64,000 bases of DNA, from assembly GCF_017310035.1 (NCBI RefSeq), contig NZ_CP022296.1:496001-560000 (forward strand). The letters run 5' to 3'. This DNA comes from Nocardioides sp. S5. Lineage in GTDB: Bacteria; Actinomycetota; Actinomycetes; Propionibacteriales; Nocardioidaceae. The position numbers and the translations under genes are program-made. The notes beneath the pieces were generated by a model. It did no database searches and was not told where the DNA came from. It saw only the letters and a program-made list of their open reading frames with translations. Below are positions 1 through 8,384 of the stretch, piece after piece (within the stretch, counting starts at the first letter, position 1; the number at the start of each line of letters is the position of its first letter).

Positions 1-1598
1 ATCACCACGTAGGTGCCCGGGCCCGGCAGCACGATCGTGTACCGGCCGGTGTTGTCGGCGCGGCTCCAGTCGAGCTGTTCGCCGTGGACGTCGAGCACCG
101 ACACCAGGATGGTGCCGCGCGCGCGGTCGTCGTGGCGAGCCAGGTGGACCTGACCGCGGACGACCGCCTCGTGCTTCTCCCGGCCCTGGGCGCGGGCGAG
201 CTCCCGCTCCAGGTGGAGGCGACGGTCCGACGGGATGAGGGCCGCCAGTGCGACACAGGTCGTCGCAGCCACCGCGCCGAGCACGAGCACTGCTCGGAAG
301 GCGTCCTCGCTGGCGAAGGACGCGCCGCCGACCTCGACCGTGTAGCTGGCCATGATCGCCGCGACCAGGGTGCTCGCGAGCGAGGTGCCGATCGACCGGA
401 CCAAGGAGTTGAGGCCGTTGGCCGACGCGGTCTCGGTGATCGGGACCGAGGACATGATGAGCGTCGGCATCGCGGCGAAGGCCAGGGCGGTGCCGATCCC
501 GACCAGCGTGGAGCCGACCACGATCGCGGCCACCGAGTCGGCGTAGAAGACGCGGCCGAGGTAGGTGAGAGCCATCAGCCCGGCACCGACGATCAGCACC
601 ACGCGGCCCCCCCAGCGGGCCAGGGACCACCCCGAGATGGGCGACATCGCCACCATCGCGAGCCCGGACGGCACCATCGCGAGCCCCGCGGCCGTCACGC
701 CGAGCCCGAATCCGGCGCCCGTTGCGGTCGGCTGCTGGAGCACCTGCACCGTGACCAGCATGTTCACGAACATCGCCGTGCCGGCGAAGATCGAGGCGAG
801 GTTGGTCATCAGCACCGGCCGTTGCGCACTGGTGCGGAGGTCGACCATCGGCTGGTTGACGCGCAGCTCCAGCGGCACCCAGAGCGCCAGCAGCAGGACC
901 GAAGCCACGAGCAGGCCGACGACCGCGGGCGAGTCCCAGCCCCAGGTGTTGCCCTTGGAGATGGGCAGGAGGAGGCAGACCAGGGCCGAGGAGAGGATCA
1001 CGGCCCCCGTCACGTCGAACCTCCCGGGCGTACGGACCGGCGACTCCTCGACCACGACGAGCAGTGCGACGACGAGCACGGCGCCCGTCACGGCGCCGAA
1101 CCAGAAGATCGAGTGCCAGCCCAGCCAGTCGCTCAGCACCCCCGCCAGGGGTAGCCCGAGCGCGGACCCGATGCCCATGGTCGCGCTCATCAGCGCCACG
1201 GCGGTGCCGATGCGCTCGGGTGGGAGCTTGTCGCGCAGGATGCTGATGCCGACCGCGATCAGCGCTGCGCCGAAGCCCTGGAGCGCCCGCCCGACGATCA
1301 TCGTCACGAACGAGACCTCCAGGGCGCAGATCACCGAGCCGAGGATCATCGCCCCGAGCGAGACCAGCAGCATCCGCCTCTTGCCGTACATGTCGGCCAT
1401 CCGGGCGATGATCGGCGTGCCCACGGCGGCCGTCAGCAGCGTGGCGGTGACCAGCCAGGACGAGTCCGAGGTCGAGATGCCCAGGAGCTGGGGGAACTCC
1501 GGCAGCAGCGGGATCACCAACGTGAACTGCAGTGCCGAGACCATCCCGCACAGGGACAGCACGAGGATGGTCGCCCAGGCCGGGGTGGTGCGTTGCAT
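1..1598 (-). CDS. MFS drug-exporter-like transporter, 3' end cut by window edge
   Basis: Integral membrane transporter of the major facilitator superfamily, most like the 14-helix DHA2 (EmrB/QacA) proton-antiport exporters. The translation shows about 14 hydrophobic segments and, between helices 2 and 3, the loop RMADMYGKRRM, which fits the MFS motif A. After the last helix a soluble tail contains a carboxypeptidase-regulatory (transthyretin-like) strand pattern, VSVLDVHGEQL then NTGRYTIVLPGPGTYVV, and then the frame leaves the window. The ATG is preceded by AAGGAG. It lies downstream of the IclR gene on the same strand, 58 bases away, and may export a substrate or intermediate of the neighbouring catabolic genes; that link is inference. 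At least 532 residues; the C-terminus is missing only because of the window edge. Confidence 0.9.
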   Translation of the reverse strand, partial: MQRTTPAWATILVLSLCGMVSALQFTLVIPLLPEFPQLLGISTSDSSWLVTATLLTAAVGTPIIARMADMYGKRRMLLVSLGAMILGSVICALEVSFVTMIVGRALQGFGAALIAVGISILRDKLPPERIGTAVALMSATMGIGSALGLPLAGVLSDWLGWHSIFWFGAVTGAVLVVALLVVVEESPVRTPGRFDVTGAVILSSALVCLLLPISKGNTWGWDSPAVVGLLVASVLLLALWVPLELRVNQPMVDLRTSAQRPVLMTNLASIFAGTAMFVNMLVTVQVLQQPTATGAGFGLGVTAAGLAMVPSGLAMVAMSPISGWSLARWGGRVVLIVGAGLMALTYLGRVFYADSVAAIVVGSTLVGIGTALAFAAMPTLIMSSVPITETASANGLNSLVRSIGTSLASTLVAAIMASYTVEVGGASFASEDAFRAVLVLGAVAATTCVALAALIPSDRRLHLERELARAQGREKHEAVVRGQVHLARHDDRARGTILVSVLDVHGEQLDWSRADNTGRYTIVLPGPGTYVV

Positions 1599-1656
1599 CG
1601 GGCTCCTTGGATCACGGTGGAGGAACGGGCCCCAGTCTCCCGCACCGGTGTGGGCG

Positions 1657-2469
1657 TCAGCTGAGCGCGGCGGCGACCTCGGTGTGTGGCCGTGACTGCC
1701 ACAGCGCCCAGTCGGCGCTGACCTCGCTCGCCGCGCGGACGAGCTGCGGGAGGTGGTCGTCGACCAGCGTCGCGCGCGAGGTCTCGGCGGCGTGCACGGT
1801 GACGCTCATCGCCGCGTGCACCTCGCCCTGCCCGTCGCGCACCGGGACGGCGATCGAGCGGACACCCGGGGCCAGCTCCTCGTCGGCCAGCGCCCAGCCG
1901 CGGGCACGGACCTGGCTGAGCTCGTCCATCAGCTCCTCGACGCTGCGCCCGGCGTACGGCGCGAGGCCCGCGCGGCTCGGGACCTCGAGCACGTCGGCGA
2001 CCTGTCGTGGCGGCAGCGCGGCGAGCAGCACCTTGCCCTTGGACGTCTGCGCCGCGGGGAAGAGGGTGCCGATCTCCACGCGCAGCGCGATGATCTTCGG
2101 CACCGACACCCGGGCGGTGTAGACGATGTCGGAGCCGTCCAGCTGGGCCAGCGACACCGACTCGCCGATGCGCGCGACGAGGTCCTCCATGTGGGGGCGG
2201 GCGACGTCCCACAGCCCCAGCGAGCCGACGTACGCCATCCCGAGCCCGATCACCCGCGGCGTCAGCGTGAAGGCGCCGTCGCGCGAGCGGACGTAGCCGA
2301 GCTCCTCGAGGGTCAGCAGCAGCCGGCGTGCCGTCGGGCGCGCCAGGCCGGTGGCGGCCGCCACCTCCGAGAGCGTCATCGACGGCCGCTGGGGGCCGAA
2401 GCCGGCCAGCACGTCGAGCCCGCGGGCCAGCGACTCCACGAAGTCGGGCCCGCTGCCTCGACCGGCCAT
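1657..2469 (-). CDS. IclR-family transcriptional regulator
   Basis: A 270-residue DNA-binding regulator with the usual IclR plan: an N-terminal winged helix-turn-helix (about residues 31-62, MTLSEVAAATGLARPTARRL) and a C-terminal GAF-like effector domain (about 85-260) that normally binds an aromatic acid or other small catabolite. Overall it resembles the PcaR/PobR branch. It sits 3 bases downstream of the amidohydrolase gene on the same strand, so the two are probably cotranscribed. It is the obvious local candidate to control the divergent CoA-transferase/dioxygenase operon, whose promoter region holds two CGGAC/GTCCG inverted repeats. The effector is unknown. Confidence 0.93.
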   Translation of the reverse strand: MAGRGSGPDFVESLARGLDVLAGFGPQRPSMTLSEVAAATGLARPTARRLLLTLEELGYVRSRDGAFTLTPRVIGLGMAYVGSLGLWDVARPHMEDLVARIGESVSLAQLDGSDIVYTARVSVPKIIALRVEIGTLFPAAQTSKGKVLLAALPPRQVADVLEVPSRAGLAPYAGRSVEELMDELSQVRARGWALADEELAPGVRSIAVPVRDGQGEVHAAMSVTVHAAETSRATLVDDHLPQLVRAASEVSADWALWQSRPHTEVAAALS

Positions 2470-2472
2470 GGG

Positions 2473-3957
2473 CTACCTCCCCGAGTTCGGCTCGCCGAAG
2501 ACCGTACCGCGTGCGCCGTGCGTGGTGTCGGAGCGGTAGTCGGTGTACTGGTACGGGTTGTCGAGCACCTTGTCGTCGTCGCCGCCGGGCAGGTCGGGGT
2601 TCATGCCCTGCTGCCAGACCTCCTCGCCCATCGACGAGCGCAGGTGGTCGACGGTGTTCGCGACGTCGGTGCGCACGGACGCGAGGTCCGCGCCGACCAG
2701 CCGGTGGTCGCGCTTCACGACGCGACCGTCGACGACGACCGTGTGCACGTCCCCGCGCTGGGCCTGGAAGGCCACGTGGCCGTAGGGGTTCAGCAGCGGG
2801 AACGACACGGGGGAGTCGTCGTTCTTGATGAGCACCACGTCCGCCTTCGCGCCGGCGGTGAGGTGGCCGAGGTCGTCGCGGCCCAGCGCCCGGGCGCCGC
2901 CGCGGGTCGCCCAGTCGACGACCTGCTCGGCCCGCAGGTGCGAGTGTGTGACGGTGTCGCCCGCCGCGTGCGCCTCGAGGTGCTCGCGCGAGCGGTCGGC
3001 ACCGAGGGTCGTGCGCATCGCGCTGAACAGGTCGCTGCTCCACCACACCGAGGTGTCCATCGACAGCGACACGGGGATGTCGTGGCGTCGGACCTGCCAG
3101 GTCGGGGGGTAGCCCTGGCCCGCGCTCTGCTCCGACTCCGTCGACACCGAGATCGACCCGCCGGTGGCGGCGATGCGGTGATAGCTGTCGGTGGTCAGCG
3201 TCGCGGCGTGGACGTAGACGGTGTCCGGCTGCATGAAGCCGTGCTCGTGCATCAGCCGGATGCCGTCGTCGTTGGTCGCACCCCACACGCCGGCGTGCGT
3301 GGTGACGGGGAGGCCGAGGTCGCGCGCGAGCTCGAAGGCCGCCTTCTCGGGGAAGGCGGGGTCACCGGTGACGTCGAAGGCGAGCTGGAAGCCGAGCATG
3401 TCGCCGTCGGACCCACGGTTGCGGTCGAAGAACGAGCGGACCGCGGGGTCGGCCGTCCACTCCCACGGCGCCGCCTGGATGTTGCCGTAGGCGAGGACGA
3501 AGCGGCCCGGCACCGCGCGCAGCGCGTCGACGGCCGCCTCGGCGTGGTCGACGGTCTGGAGGCCGTGCGACCAGTCCACGGTGGTGGTCACCCCGGCCTC
3601 GAGGGCGTCCCAGGCCGAGAGCAGGTTGCCGGCGCGCACGTCCTGCGGGCGGAACTTCGCCCCGTGCTCGAGGTAGTACCAGACGAAGTACTGCGTGAGG
3701 GTCCAGTCGGCGCCGTAGGCGCGCATCGCGGTCTGCCACATGTGGCGGTGGGTGTCGATCATGCCCGGCATCACGATGCCGCCGCCCGCGTCGACGACCT
3801 CGGCACCGTCCGGGGCGGACAGGCCCCGGCCCACCTCCGCGATGCGGTCGTCGACGACGAGCACGTCGGCGTCGGTCAGCACGGTGTGCTGGTCGTCCAT
3901 GGTGAGCACGGTGCCACCGGTGAAGAGCACCGGCCGGTGGTCGGGGGTGGGGGGCAT
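2473..3957 (-). CDS. Amidohydrolase-family metal-dependent hydrolase
   Basis: Cytosolic amidohydrolase-superfamily enzyme (494 residues) of the chlorohydrolase/cytosine-deaminase (TrzN/SsnA) type. The metal-binding HxH is visible in MIDTHRHMWQ (His70 and His72), with further family motifs VTTHAGVW and LSMDTSVW downstream. Such enzymes hydrolyse C-N or C-Cl bonds on rings or deaminate heterocycles; the substrate here is unknown. The start is the ATG at 3957, because AGGAG lies about 9 bases upstream; a longer frame begins 20 codons earlier but runs into the divergent promoter region. The IclR gene follows 3 bases downstream. Divergent to the ring-cleavage operon, it may act on the nitrogenous or substituted aromatic substrate at the head of that pathway (inference). 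Confidence 0.88.
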   Translation of the reverse strand: MPPTPDHRPVLFTGGTVLTMDDQHTVLTDADVLVVDDRIAEVGRGLSAPDGAEVVDAGGGIVMPGMIDTHRHMWQTAMRAYGADWTLTQYFVWYYLEHGAKFRPQDVRAGNLLSAWDALEAGVTTTVDWSHGLQTVDHAEAAVDALRAVPGRFVLAYGNIQAAPWEWTADPAVRSFFDRNRGSDGDMLGFQLAFDVTGDPAFPEKAAFELARDLGLPVTTHAGVWGATNDDGIRLMHEHGFMQPDTVYVHAATLTTDSYHRIAATGGSISVSTESEQSAGQGYPPTWQVRRHDIPVSLSMDTSVWWSSDLFSAMRTTLGADRSREHLEAHAAGDTVTHSHLRAEQVVDWATRGGARALGRDDLGHLTAGAKADVVLIKNDDSPVSFPLLNPYGHVAFQAQRGDVHTVVVDGRVVKRDHRLVGADLASVRTDVANTVDHLRSSMGEEVWQQGMNPDLPGGDDDKVLDNPYQYTDYRSDTTHGARGTVFGEPNSGR

Positions 3958-3976
3958 GTCGACCCGCTCCTGTTCT

Positions 3977-3990
3977 CGGACGTGTGTCCG
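3977..3990. promoter_or_regulatory. Candidate operator, inverted repeat CGGAC-N4-GTCCG
   Basis: Perfect 5-bp inverted repeat CGGAC gtgt GTCCG, 20 bases upstream of the amidohydrolase start. A related repeat occurs at 4098-4113 near the divergent CoA-transferase start. The IclR protein encoded next door is the likeliest ligand, but no binding data exist for it. Confidence 0.4.
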
Positions 3991-4054
3991 TATGACGGTC
4001 GTAGTGGTGCACATCACTGTGATCCCGCGGTCCGGCAGATGTCAAGAGGAAGCC

Positions 4055-4113
4055 TTGACAACCCGGATCGAGCGGACGAACACTGTCCGGACCACTTGCG
4101 GACACCTGTCCGC
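4055..4113 (+). promoter_or_regulatory. Candidate promoter and operator of the CoA-transferase operon
   Basis: TTGACA at 4055-4060 is a perfect -35 hexamer. The -10 region about 18 bases downstream (AACACT, 4079-4084) is weak. The inverted repeat GCGGACAC/CTGTCCGC at 4098-4113 (7 of 8 pairs) would lie just after the start site, and a CGGAC...GTCCG pair (4073-4077, 4085-4089) flanks the -10. This arrangement suits a repressor that blocks initiation and is relieved by a pathway intermediate. Positions are read directly; the regulatory role is inferred. Confidence 0.4.
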
Positions 4114-4131
4114 CGATCGCGGGAGGCACGC

Positions 4132-5295
4132 GTGAGCGACGCAACGAAGCACGGCCCACTCGACGGTCTGCTCGTCGCGGACCTGTCCCGGATCCTGGCC
4201 GGGCCCTACGCCACGATGCTGATGGGCGACCTCGGCGCCGAGGTGGTCAAGGTCGAGGGACCGCAGGGCGACGACACCCGCTCGTGGCAGCCGCCGGTGC
4301 GCGACGGGGTGTCGACCTACTTCCTCGGGGTCAACCGCAACAAGCGCTCCATCGCACTGGACTTCAAGGACGCGGCCGACCTCGAGGTGGCGCGCAGGCT
4401 GGTCGCCCGCGCCGACATCGTGCTGGAGAACTTCAAGCCCGGTGCGCTGGAGCGGTTCGGCCTCGACTACGCCACCGTGTCGGCGACCAACCCGGGCGTC
4501 GTCTACGCCTCGATCAGCGGTTTCGGCAGCGGTGAGCAGGGCGCGAAGCTGCCCGGCTACGACCTGATCGTCCAGGCGATCAGCGGATTGATGAGCCTCA
4601 CCGGCGACCCCGACGGCCAGCCCTTCCGCGCCGGCATCTCCGTCTTCGACGTGCTGGCCGGCCTCCACGCCACGATCGGCGTGCTCTCGGCGCTGCAGGA
4701 CCGACACCGCACGGGCCGCGGGCAGCACGTCGAGGTCAACCTGCTCTCCTCGGCGCTGTCGGGGCTGGTCAACCAGTCGAGTGCCTACGTCGCCGGCGGC
4801 ACCGTGCCGTTCCGGATGGGCAACTCCCACCCCAGCCTGTTCCCCTACGAGCCCCTGCCCTGCTCCGACCGCGACCTCATCGTCACCGCCGGCAACAACG
4901 GGCAGTTCCGCAAGCTCACCGAGGTGCTCGGCGTCCCCGAGCTCGCCGACGACCCGCGCTTCGCCCGCAACGAGGACCGCACCGCCAATCGCGACGAGCT
5001 GCGTCCGCTGCTCGTCGAGCGGCTGGCCACACGCACCGCGCAGGAGTGGTTCGAGGACATCATCGGCGCCGGCGTCCCGTGCGGGCCGATCAACACCGTC
5101 GACGGGGGCGTCGCCTTCGCCGAGAAGATCGGCCTCGACCCGGTCGTGACGGTCGGCAGCGGCGACGCCGCGCTCCCGGGCGTACGCCACCCGATCCGCT
5201 TCTCCGACGCCGAGGCCCGCTACGACCGCCCCCCACCGGCGCTCGACGAGCACGGTGACGAGATCCGTGCCTGGCTCAACGAGGAGACGTCATGA
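4132..5295 (+). CDS. CaiB/BaiF family (class III) CoA transferase
   Basis: A 387-residue class III CoA transferase, cytosolic, which moves CoA between carboxylic acids through an enzyme-bound aspartyl thioester. The N-terminal signature VADLSRILAGPYATMLMGDL and the strand KVEGPQGDDTRSW are typical. The catalytic Asp is likely Asp173 in GISVFDVLAG. The start is the GTG at 4132, preceded by GGGAGG; the same frame is open far upstream but without coding character. It is the first gene of a tightly overlapping operon: the lyase-like gene begins inside its stop (ATGA overlap). It probably activates a ring-cleavage acid as a CoA thioester for cleavage by the next enzyme (inference). Confidence 0.92.
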   Translation: MSDATKHGPLDGLLVADLSRILAGPYATMLMGDLGAEVVKVEGPQGDDTRSWQPPVRDGVSTYFLGVNRNKRSIALDFKDAADLEVARRLVARADIVLENFKPGALERFGLDYATVSATNPGVVYASISGFGSGEQGAKLPGYDLIVQAISGLMSLTGDPDGQPFRAGISVFDVLAGLHATIGVLSALQDRHRTGRGQHVEVNLLSSALSGLVNQSSAYVAGGTVPFRMGNSHPSLFPYEPLPCSDRDLIVTAGNNGQFRKLTEVLGVPELADDPRFARNEDRTANRDELRPLLVERLATRTAQEWFEDIIGAGVPCGPINTVDGGVAFAEKIGLDPVVTVGSGDAALPGVRHPIRFSDAEARYDRPPPALDEHGDEIRAWLNEETS

Positions 5296-6092
5296 CGCCC
5301 GAGTACCCCACCTCCCTCGGCACCTCCACCGCCGACGAGATCCGCCTGCTCGGCCAGGACCTCACCGCCGACCTCATGGGCGAGGTCGGCTTCGGCGAGC
5401 TCGCCTTCTGGCTCGTCGCGATGCGCCGGCCCACGCCCTCGGAGACGCGGCTCTTCGAGGCCGTGCTCGTGGCGCTCGCCGACCACGGCTTCACCCCGAC
5501 CGCGATCGCGGCCCGGCTGACCTACCTCTCGGCCCCCGACTCCCTCCAGGGCGCGCTGGCCGCCGGGCTGCTCGGCGGCGGCTCGCGCTTCCTCGGGGTG
5601 ACCGAGGACTGCGGCGGCTACCTCCACGACGTGGTCGTCGCCGCCGACGGCGACCTGCCCACCGACGACGCGGGCTACGACGCGCTCGCCCTCGAGGCCG
5701 TACGCCGCACGAAGGAGGCCGGGGGCTTCGTCCCCGGTCTGGGGCACCCGGTCCACAAGGAGCAGGACCCGCGCACGCCCGTGCTGATGCGGATCGCGGA
5801 GGAGGAAGGGCTGCTGGGCCCGCACCTGCGGCTCTTCGCCGCCGTCGGCCGGGTGCACCCCGAGGTGCTGGGCCGCACGCTGCCGCTCAACGGTGCCGGC
5901 GTCTGTGGCGCCGCGCTGGCCGACCTCGGCCTGCCGGTCGAGATGCTCCGCGGCTTCGCGCTGCTGGCGCGCGCGGCGGGACTGCTCGGCCAGATCGCGG
6001 AGGAGCGGCGCCGGCCGATCGGCATGGACGCCTACCTGAGCATCGACCGCAACGCGGTCTACGTCGACCCCGCCCCCACCGAGGAGAGCTGA
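5292..6092 (+). CDS. Citrate-synthase-fold protein, citryl-CoA lyase-like
   Basis: A 266-residue single-domain member of the citrate synthase superfamily, much shorter than true citrate synthase (about 370-430). The segment GLGHPVHKEQDPR (His152) matches the conserved GHxVYKxxDPR active-site block, so the CoA-thioester/2-oxo-acid chemistry is likely kept. Short forms like this are usually named citryl-CoA lyase and are thought to run the retro-Claisen direction, releasing acetyl-CoA and a keto acid. It overlaps the CoA transferase by 4 bases and is followed by the dioxygenase subunits. A CoA transferase plus a lyase could finish a meta-cleavage pathway in place of the usual hydratase/aldolase pair (inference). 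Confidence 0.8.
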   Translation: MTPEYPTSLGTSTADEIRLLGQDLTADLMGEVGFGELAFWLVAMRRPTPSETRLFEAVLVALADHGFTPTAIAARLTYLSAPDSLQGALAAGLLGGGSRFLGVTEDCGGYLHDVVVAADGDLPTDDAGYDALALEAVRRTKEAGGFVPGLGHPVHKEQDPRTPVLMRIAEEEGLLGPHLRLFAAVGRVHPEVLGRTLPLNGAGVCGAALADLGLPVEMLRGFALLARAAGLLGQIAEERRRPIGMDAYLSIDRNAVYVDPAPTEES

Positions 6093-6101
6093 GCACCCGC
6101 C

Positions 6102-6980
6102 ATGGCCGAGATCGTCGCCGTCATCGCCTCGACCCACCACCCCTTCTACTACCGCGCGAGCACGGCGGTCGGCGAGGACCGCCCGCCCTTCGCCGACGAG
6201 TGGGTCCGCAAGATCGAGGCCTTCCGCGAGACGCTGACCCGTGCCCGGCCCGATGTCCTGGTGATGGTGGGCAGCGACCACTTCCACCAGCTGTGGCTGG
6301 ACAACATGCCGCAGTTCCTCGTCGGCAAGGCGCCCTTCTACGACGCCAACTGGTACAACGAGGAGCGCGAGTTCGGCCTGCCGAAGATGACGCTGGCGGG
6401 GCAGGAGGACCTCTCCGCGCACGTGCTGCGCGGCGGCCTGGACCTGGGCTTCGACCTCGCCTTCAGCAACGAGCTGCGCATCGACCACAGCATCACCTGC
6501 CCGATCATCACGCTGCGTCCTGAGGCCGACCTGCCGATCGTGCCGATCTACACCAACATCTTCGCCCCGCCCCTGCCCCGCCCCGAGCGGTTCGTCGCGC
6601 TGGGCAAGGCGATCCGCGAGCTGGTCGAGTCGTGGCCCTCGGACCAGCGCGTGGCGATCATCGGCACCGGCCACCTCTCCCTCGAGCTCGGCGGACCGCG
6701 CCAGTTCGGCGAGCACGGGCCCGACCCGGAGTTCGACCGGCGCGCGGTGGAGTGGATCGCCAACGGTGACATCGACGGCTGCTGCCGCGAGGTCACCCTC
6801 GACAGCCTCCACCTGCCGGGCAACGCGACCCACGGCTTCATGGACTTCATGCTGATGATGGGCGTGGCAGGCGAGGGCGCGAAGGCGCACCACGTCGACT
6901 CACTCGACCTCTTCCACACGATGGAGGCCTACTTCACCTGGTACCCGAACGGGGCGCCCCAGATCGGAGTCACACCGTGA
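6102..6980 (+). CDS. Class III extradiol dioxygenase, catalytic (LigB-type) subunit
   Basis: Catalytic subunit of a non-heme Fe(II) ring-cleaving dioxygenase of the LigB superfamily (292 residues). Candidate metal ligands are His12 or His13 (STHHPFYY) and His60 (GSDHFHQ); His191 in GTGHLSLE corresponds to the catalytic base seen in protocatechuate 4,5-dioxygenase. These enzymes open a catecholic ring next to a hydroxyl, using O2. The next gene encodes the small LigA-type subunit and overlaps by 4 bases, so the two should form a heteromer. The exact catechol is not evident. The order beta before alpha is the reverse of ligAB of sphingomonads. Confidence 0.9.
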   Translation: MAEIVAVIASTHHPFYYRASTAVGEDRPPFADEWVRKIEAFRETLTRARPDVLVMVGSDHFHQLWLDNMPQFLVGKAPFYDANWYNEEREFGLPKMTLAGQEDLSAHVLRGGLDLGFDLAFSNELRIDHSITCPIITLRPEADLPIVPIYTNIFAPPLPRPERFVALGKAIRELVESWPSDQRVAIIGTGHLSLELGGPRQFGEHGPDPEFDRRAVEWIANGDIDGCCREVTLDSLHLPGNATHGFMDFMLMMGVAGEGAKAHHVDSLDLFHTMEAYFTWYPNGAPQIGVTP

Positions 6981-7336
6981 GCAAGTACCTGCTGGACAAG
7001 TTCCTGTTCACCGTCGACCGCGACCCGGCGCTCGTCGAGCGCTACCGCGAGGATCCGCGCGGCACGGTCACGTGGTGGGAGGCGGAGGAGGCCAACCGGC
7101 TCCTCAACGCGATCTCCGACGAGCGCTCCACCTGGCTCGCCTTCGACGACGACGAGCGCGAGGCGCTGGCCTCCCACGACCACGTGCGGCTCTTCGAGCT
7201 CGGTGCCCACCCGTTCCTGACGCTCACCCTCTTCATCGCGATGTTCGAGCGCGACCACGGGCCGATGGAGTACCAGCTCGCCTACGGCGCGGCGATGCAG
7301 CACCTCTCGCTGCCCTATCCCGACATCGCCACCTGA
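6977..7336 (+). CDS. Extradiol dioxygenase small (LigA-type) subunit
   Basis: A 119-residue all-helical protein resembling the LigA alpha subunit of class III extradiol dioxygenases, which caps the active site of the LigB-type subunit. The start is a GTG overlapping the stop of the LigB-type gene (GTGA), implying translational coupling and 1:1 production. The C-terminal part has the family-like stretch LAYGAAMQHLSLPYPDIAT. Its stop overlaps the ATG of the following oxidoreductase by one base. Assigned on length, position next to LigB and overall similarity. Confidence 0.82.
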   Translation: MSKYLLDKFLFTVDRDPALVERYREDPRGTVTWWEAEEANRLLNAISDERSTWLAFDDDEREALASHDHVRLFELGAHPFLTLTLFIAMFERDHGPMEYQLAYGAAMQHLSLPYPDIAT

Positions 7337-8319
7337 TGCGCGCCGCAGTCCTGCGCGCCCACGGAGCTGCACCGGCGTACGCCGACCGCGCCGAGCCGGT
7401 GGCGGGGGAGGGCGAGGTGCTGGTGCGGGTGACCGCGGCGCCGGTCGTGCCGCTCGACCTGCTGTGCGCCAGCGGCACCTCCTACTTCGGGGCCCGGGCG
7501 CTGCCCTACGTGCCGGGCGTGCAGGGCGTGGGCGAGGTGGTGTCGGGCGGCGACCTGTCGCCCGGGACGCGGGTCTTCGTCGCGACCTCGGCCGGGATGG
7601 CCGACGGTGACGGGGCGCTGGCCGAGCTGTGCGTCGTGCCGGCGTCGGCCGTCGTGGCCCTGCCGCGGGAGCAGGCAGACGTCGACGACGCCGCGCTCGC
7701 CGCGCTGGGCCTCTCCGGGGTCGCCGCGTGGCAGTCGCTGTCCTGGCGGGCCGGCCTGCGTCCCGGCGAGTCCGTCGTGGTGCTGGGTGCCGGTGGTGCG
7801 GTCGGGCAGGCGGCGGTCGGCGCCGCTCGTGCCCAGGGGGCCGGTCGGGTCGTCGCGGTGTGCAGGTCGGGTGGGTCGGTCGACCGGGCGCGGGCGCAGG
7901 GCCCCGATGCCGTGGTGGAGATCGGCGAGCCCGACCCGGCAGGCCTCGCGGACGCGCTCCGCGACGCGCTCCCGGACGGTGCTGACGTCGTCATCGACCC
8001 GGTCTTCGGGTGGGTGGCCGAGGCCGCCCTGTCGGCGATGGCTCCCGGCGGCCGGCTGGTCAACCTCGGCGGCTCGGCGTCCGACGCCGCCACCCTCTCC
8101 TCCGCCGGGCTACGTGGTCGCGGGCTGTCGCTGCTGGGCTACACCAACAACGCCCTGACCGCGGCCCAGCGGGCTGAGGCGCTGGGCTCCGTCGCGCGGC
8201 TCGCCGCCGACGGCCTCATCGGGGTCGCCCACGAGGCGCGGGCGCTCGCTGACGTCGAAGTGGTCTGGCGCGCGCAGCAGACCGGTGGGTCCGGCGTACG
8301 TCAGGTCCTCGTGCCCTGA
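7336..8319 (+). CDS. Zinc-free MDR-family oxidoreductase (quinone oxidoreductase-like)
   Basis: A 327-residue NAD(P)H-dependent medium-chain dehydrogenase/reductase. The Rossmann glycine motif reads VVLGAGGAVGQAA in the middle of the chain. The zinc ligands of alcohol dehydrogenases are missing, so it belongs with quinone/enone reductases. The ATG overlaps the stop of the LigA-type gene, making it the fifth gene of the operon. It may reduce a quinone or an unsaturated intermediate of the pathway (inference). A second, only distantly similar MDR gene follows after a 65-base gap with its own Shine-Dalgarno. Confidence 0.88.
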   Translation: MRAAVLRAHGAAPAYADRAEPVAGEGEVLVRVTAAPVVPLDLLCASGTSYFGARALPYVPGVQGVGEVVSGGDLSPGTRVFVATSAGMADGDGALAELCVVPASAVVALPREQADVDDAALAALGLSGVAAWQSLSWRAGLRPGESVVVLGAGGAVGQAAVGAARAQGAGRVVAVCRSGGSVDRARAQGPDAVVEIGEPDPAGLADALRDALPDGADVVIDPVFGWVAEAALSAMAPGGRLVNLGGSASDAATLSSAGLRGRGLSLLGYTNNALTAAQRAEALGSVARLAADGLIGVAHEARALADVEVVWRAQQTGGSGVRQVLVP

Positions 8320-8327
8320 GGCATAGT

Positions 8328-8341
8328 CCGGCGCCCGCCGG
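8328..8341 (+). terminator. Weak hairpin after the catabolic operon
   Basis: CCGGC/GCCGG stem around a 4-base loop just after the first MDR gene, followed by CGTTGTGTT, which is only moderately T-rich. It could be an inefficient terminator between the two MDR genes. Confidence 0.3.
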
Positions 8342-8384
8342 CGTTGTGTTCCTCGAACGACGATCCCCCGAGGAAGGACACCTG

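Noticed and set aside
4013..4023. ATCACTGTGAT palindrome as a second operator in the divergent region
   Set aside because: It is short, has no second copy, and is not related to the CGGAC/GTCCG repeats.
1753..4131. Upstream part of the plus-strand frame that contains the CoA transferase
   Set aside because: It runs antisense to the IclR and amidohydrolase genes and shows no family similarity; the real gene starts at the GTG with a Shine-Dalgarno at 4132.
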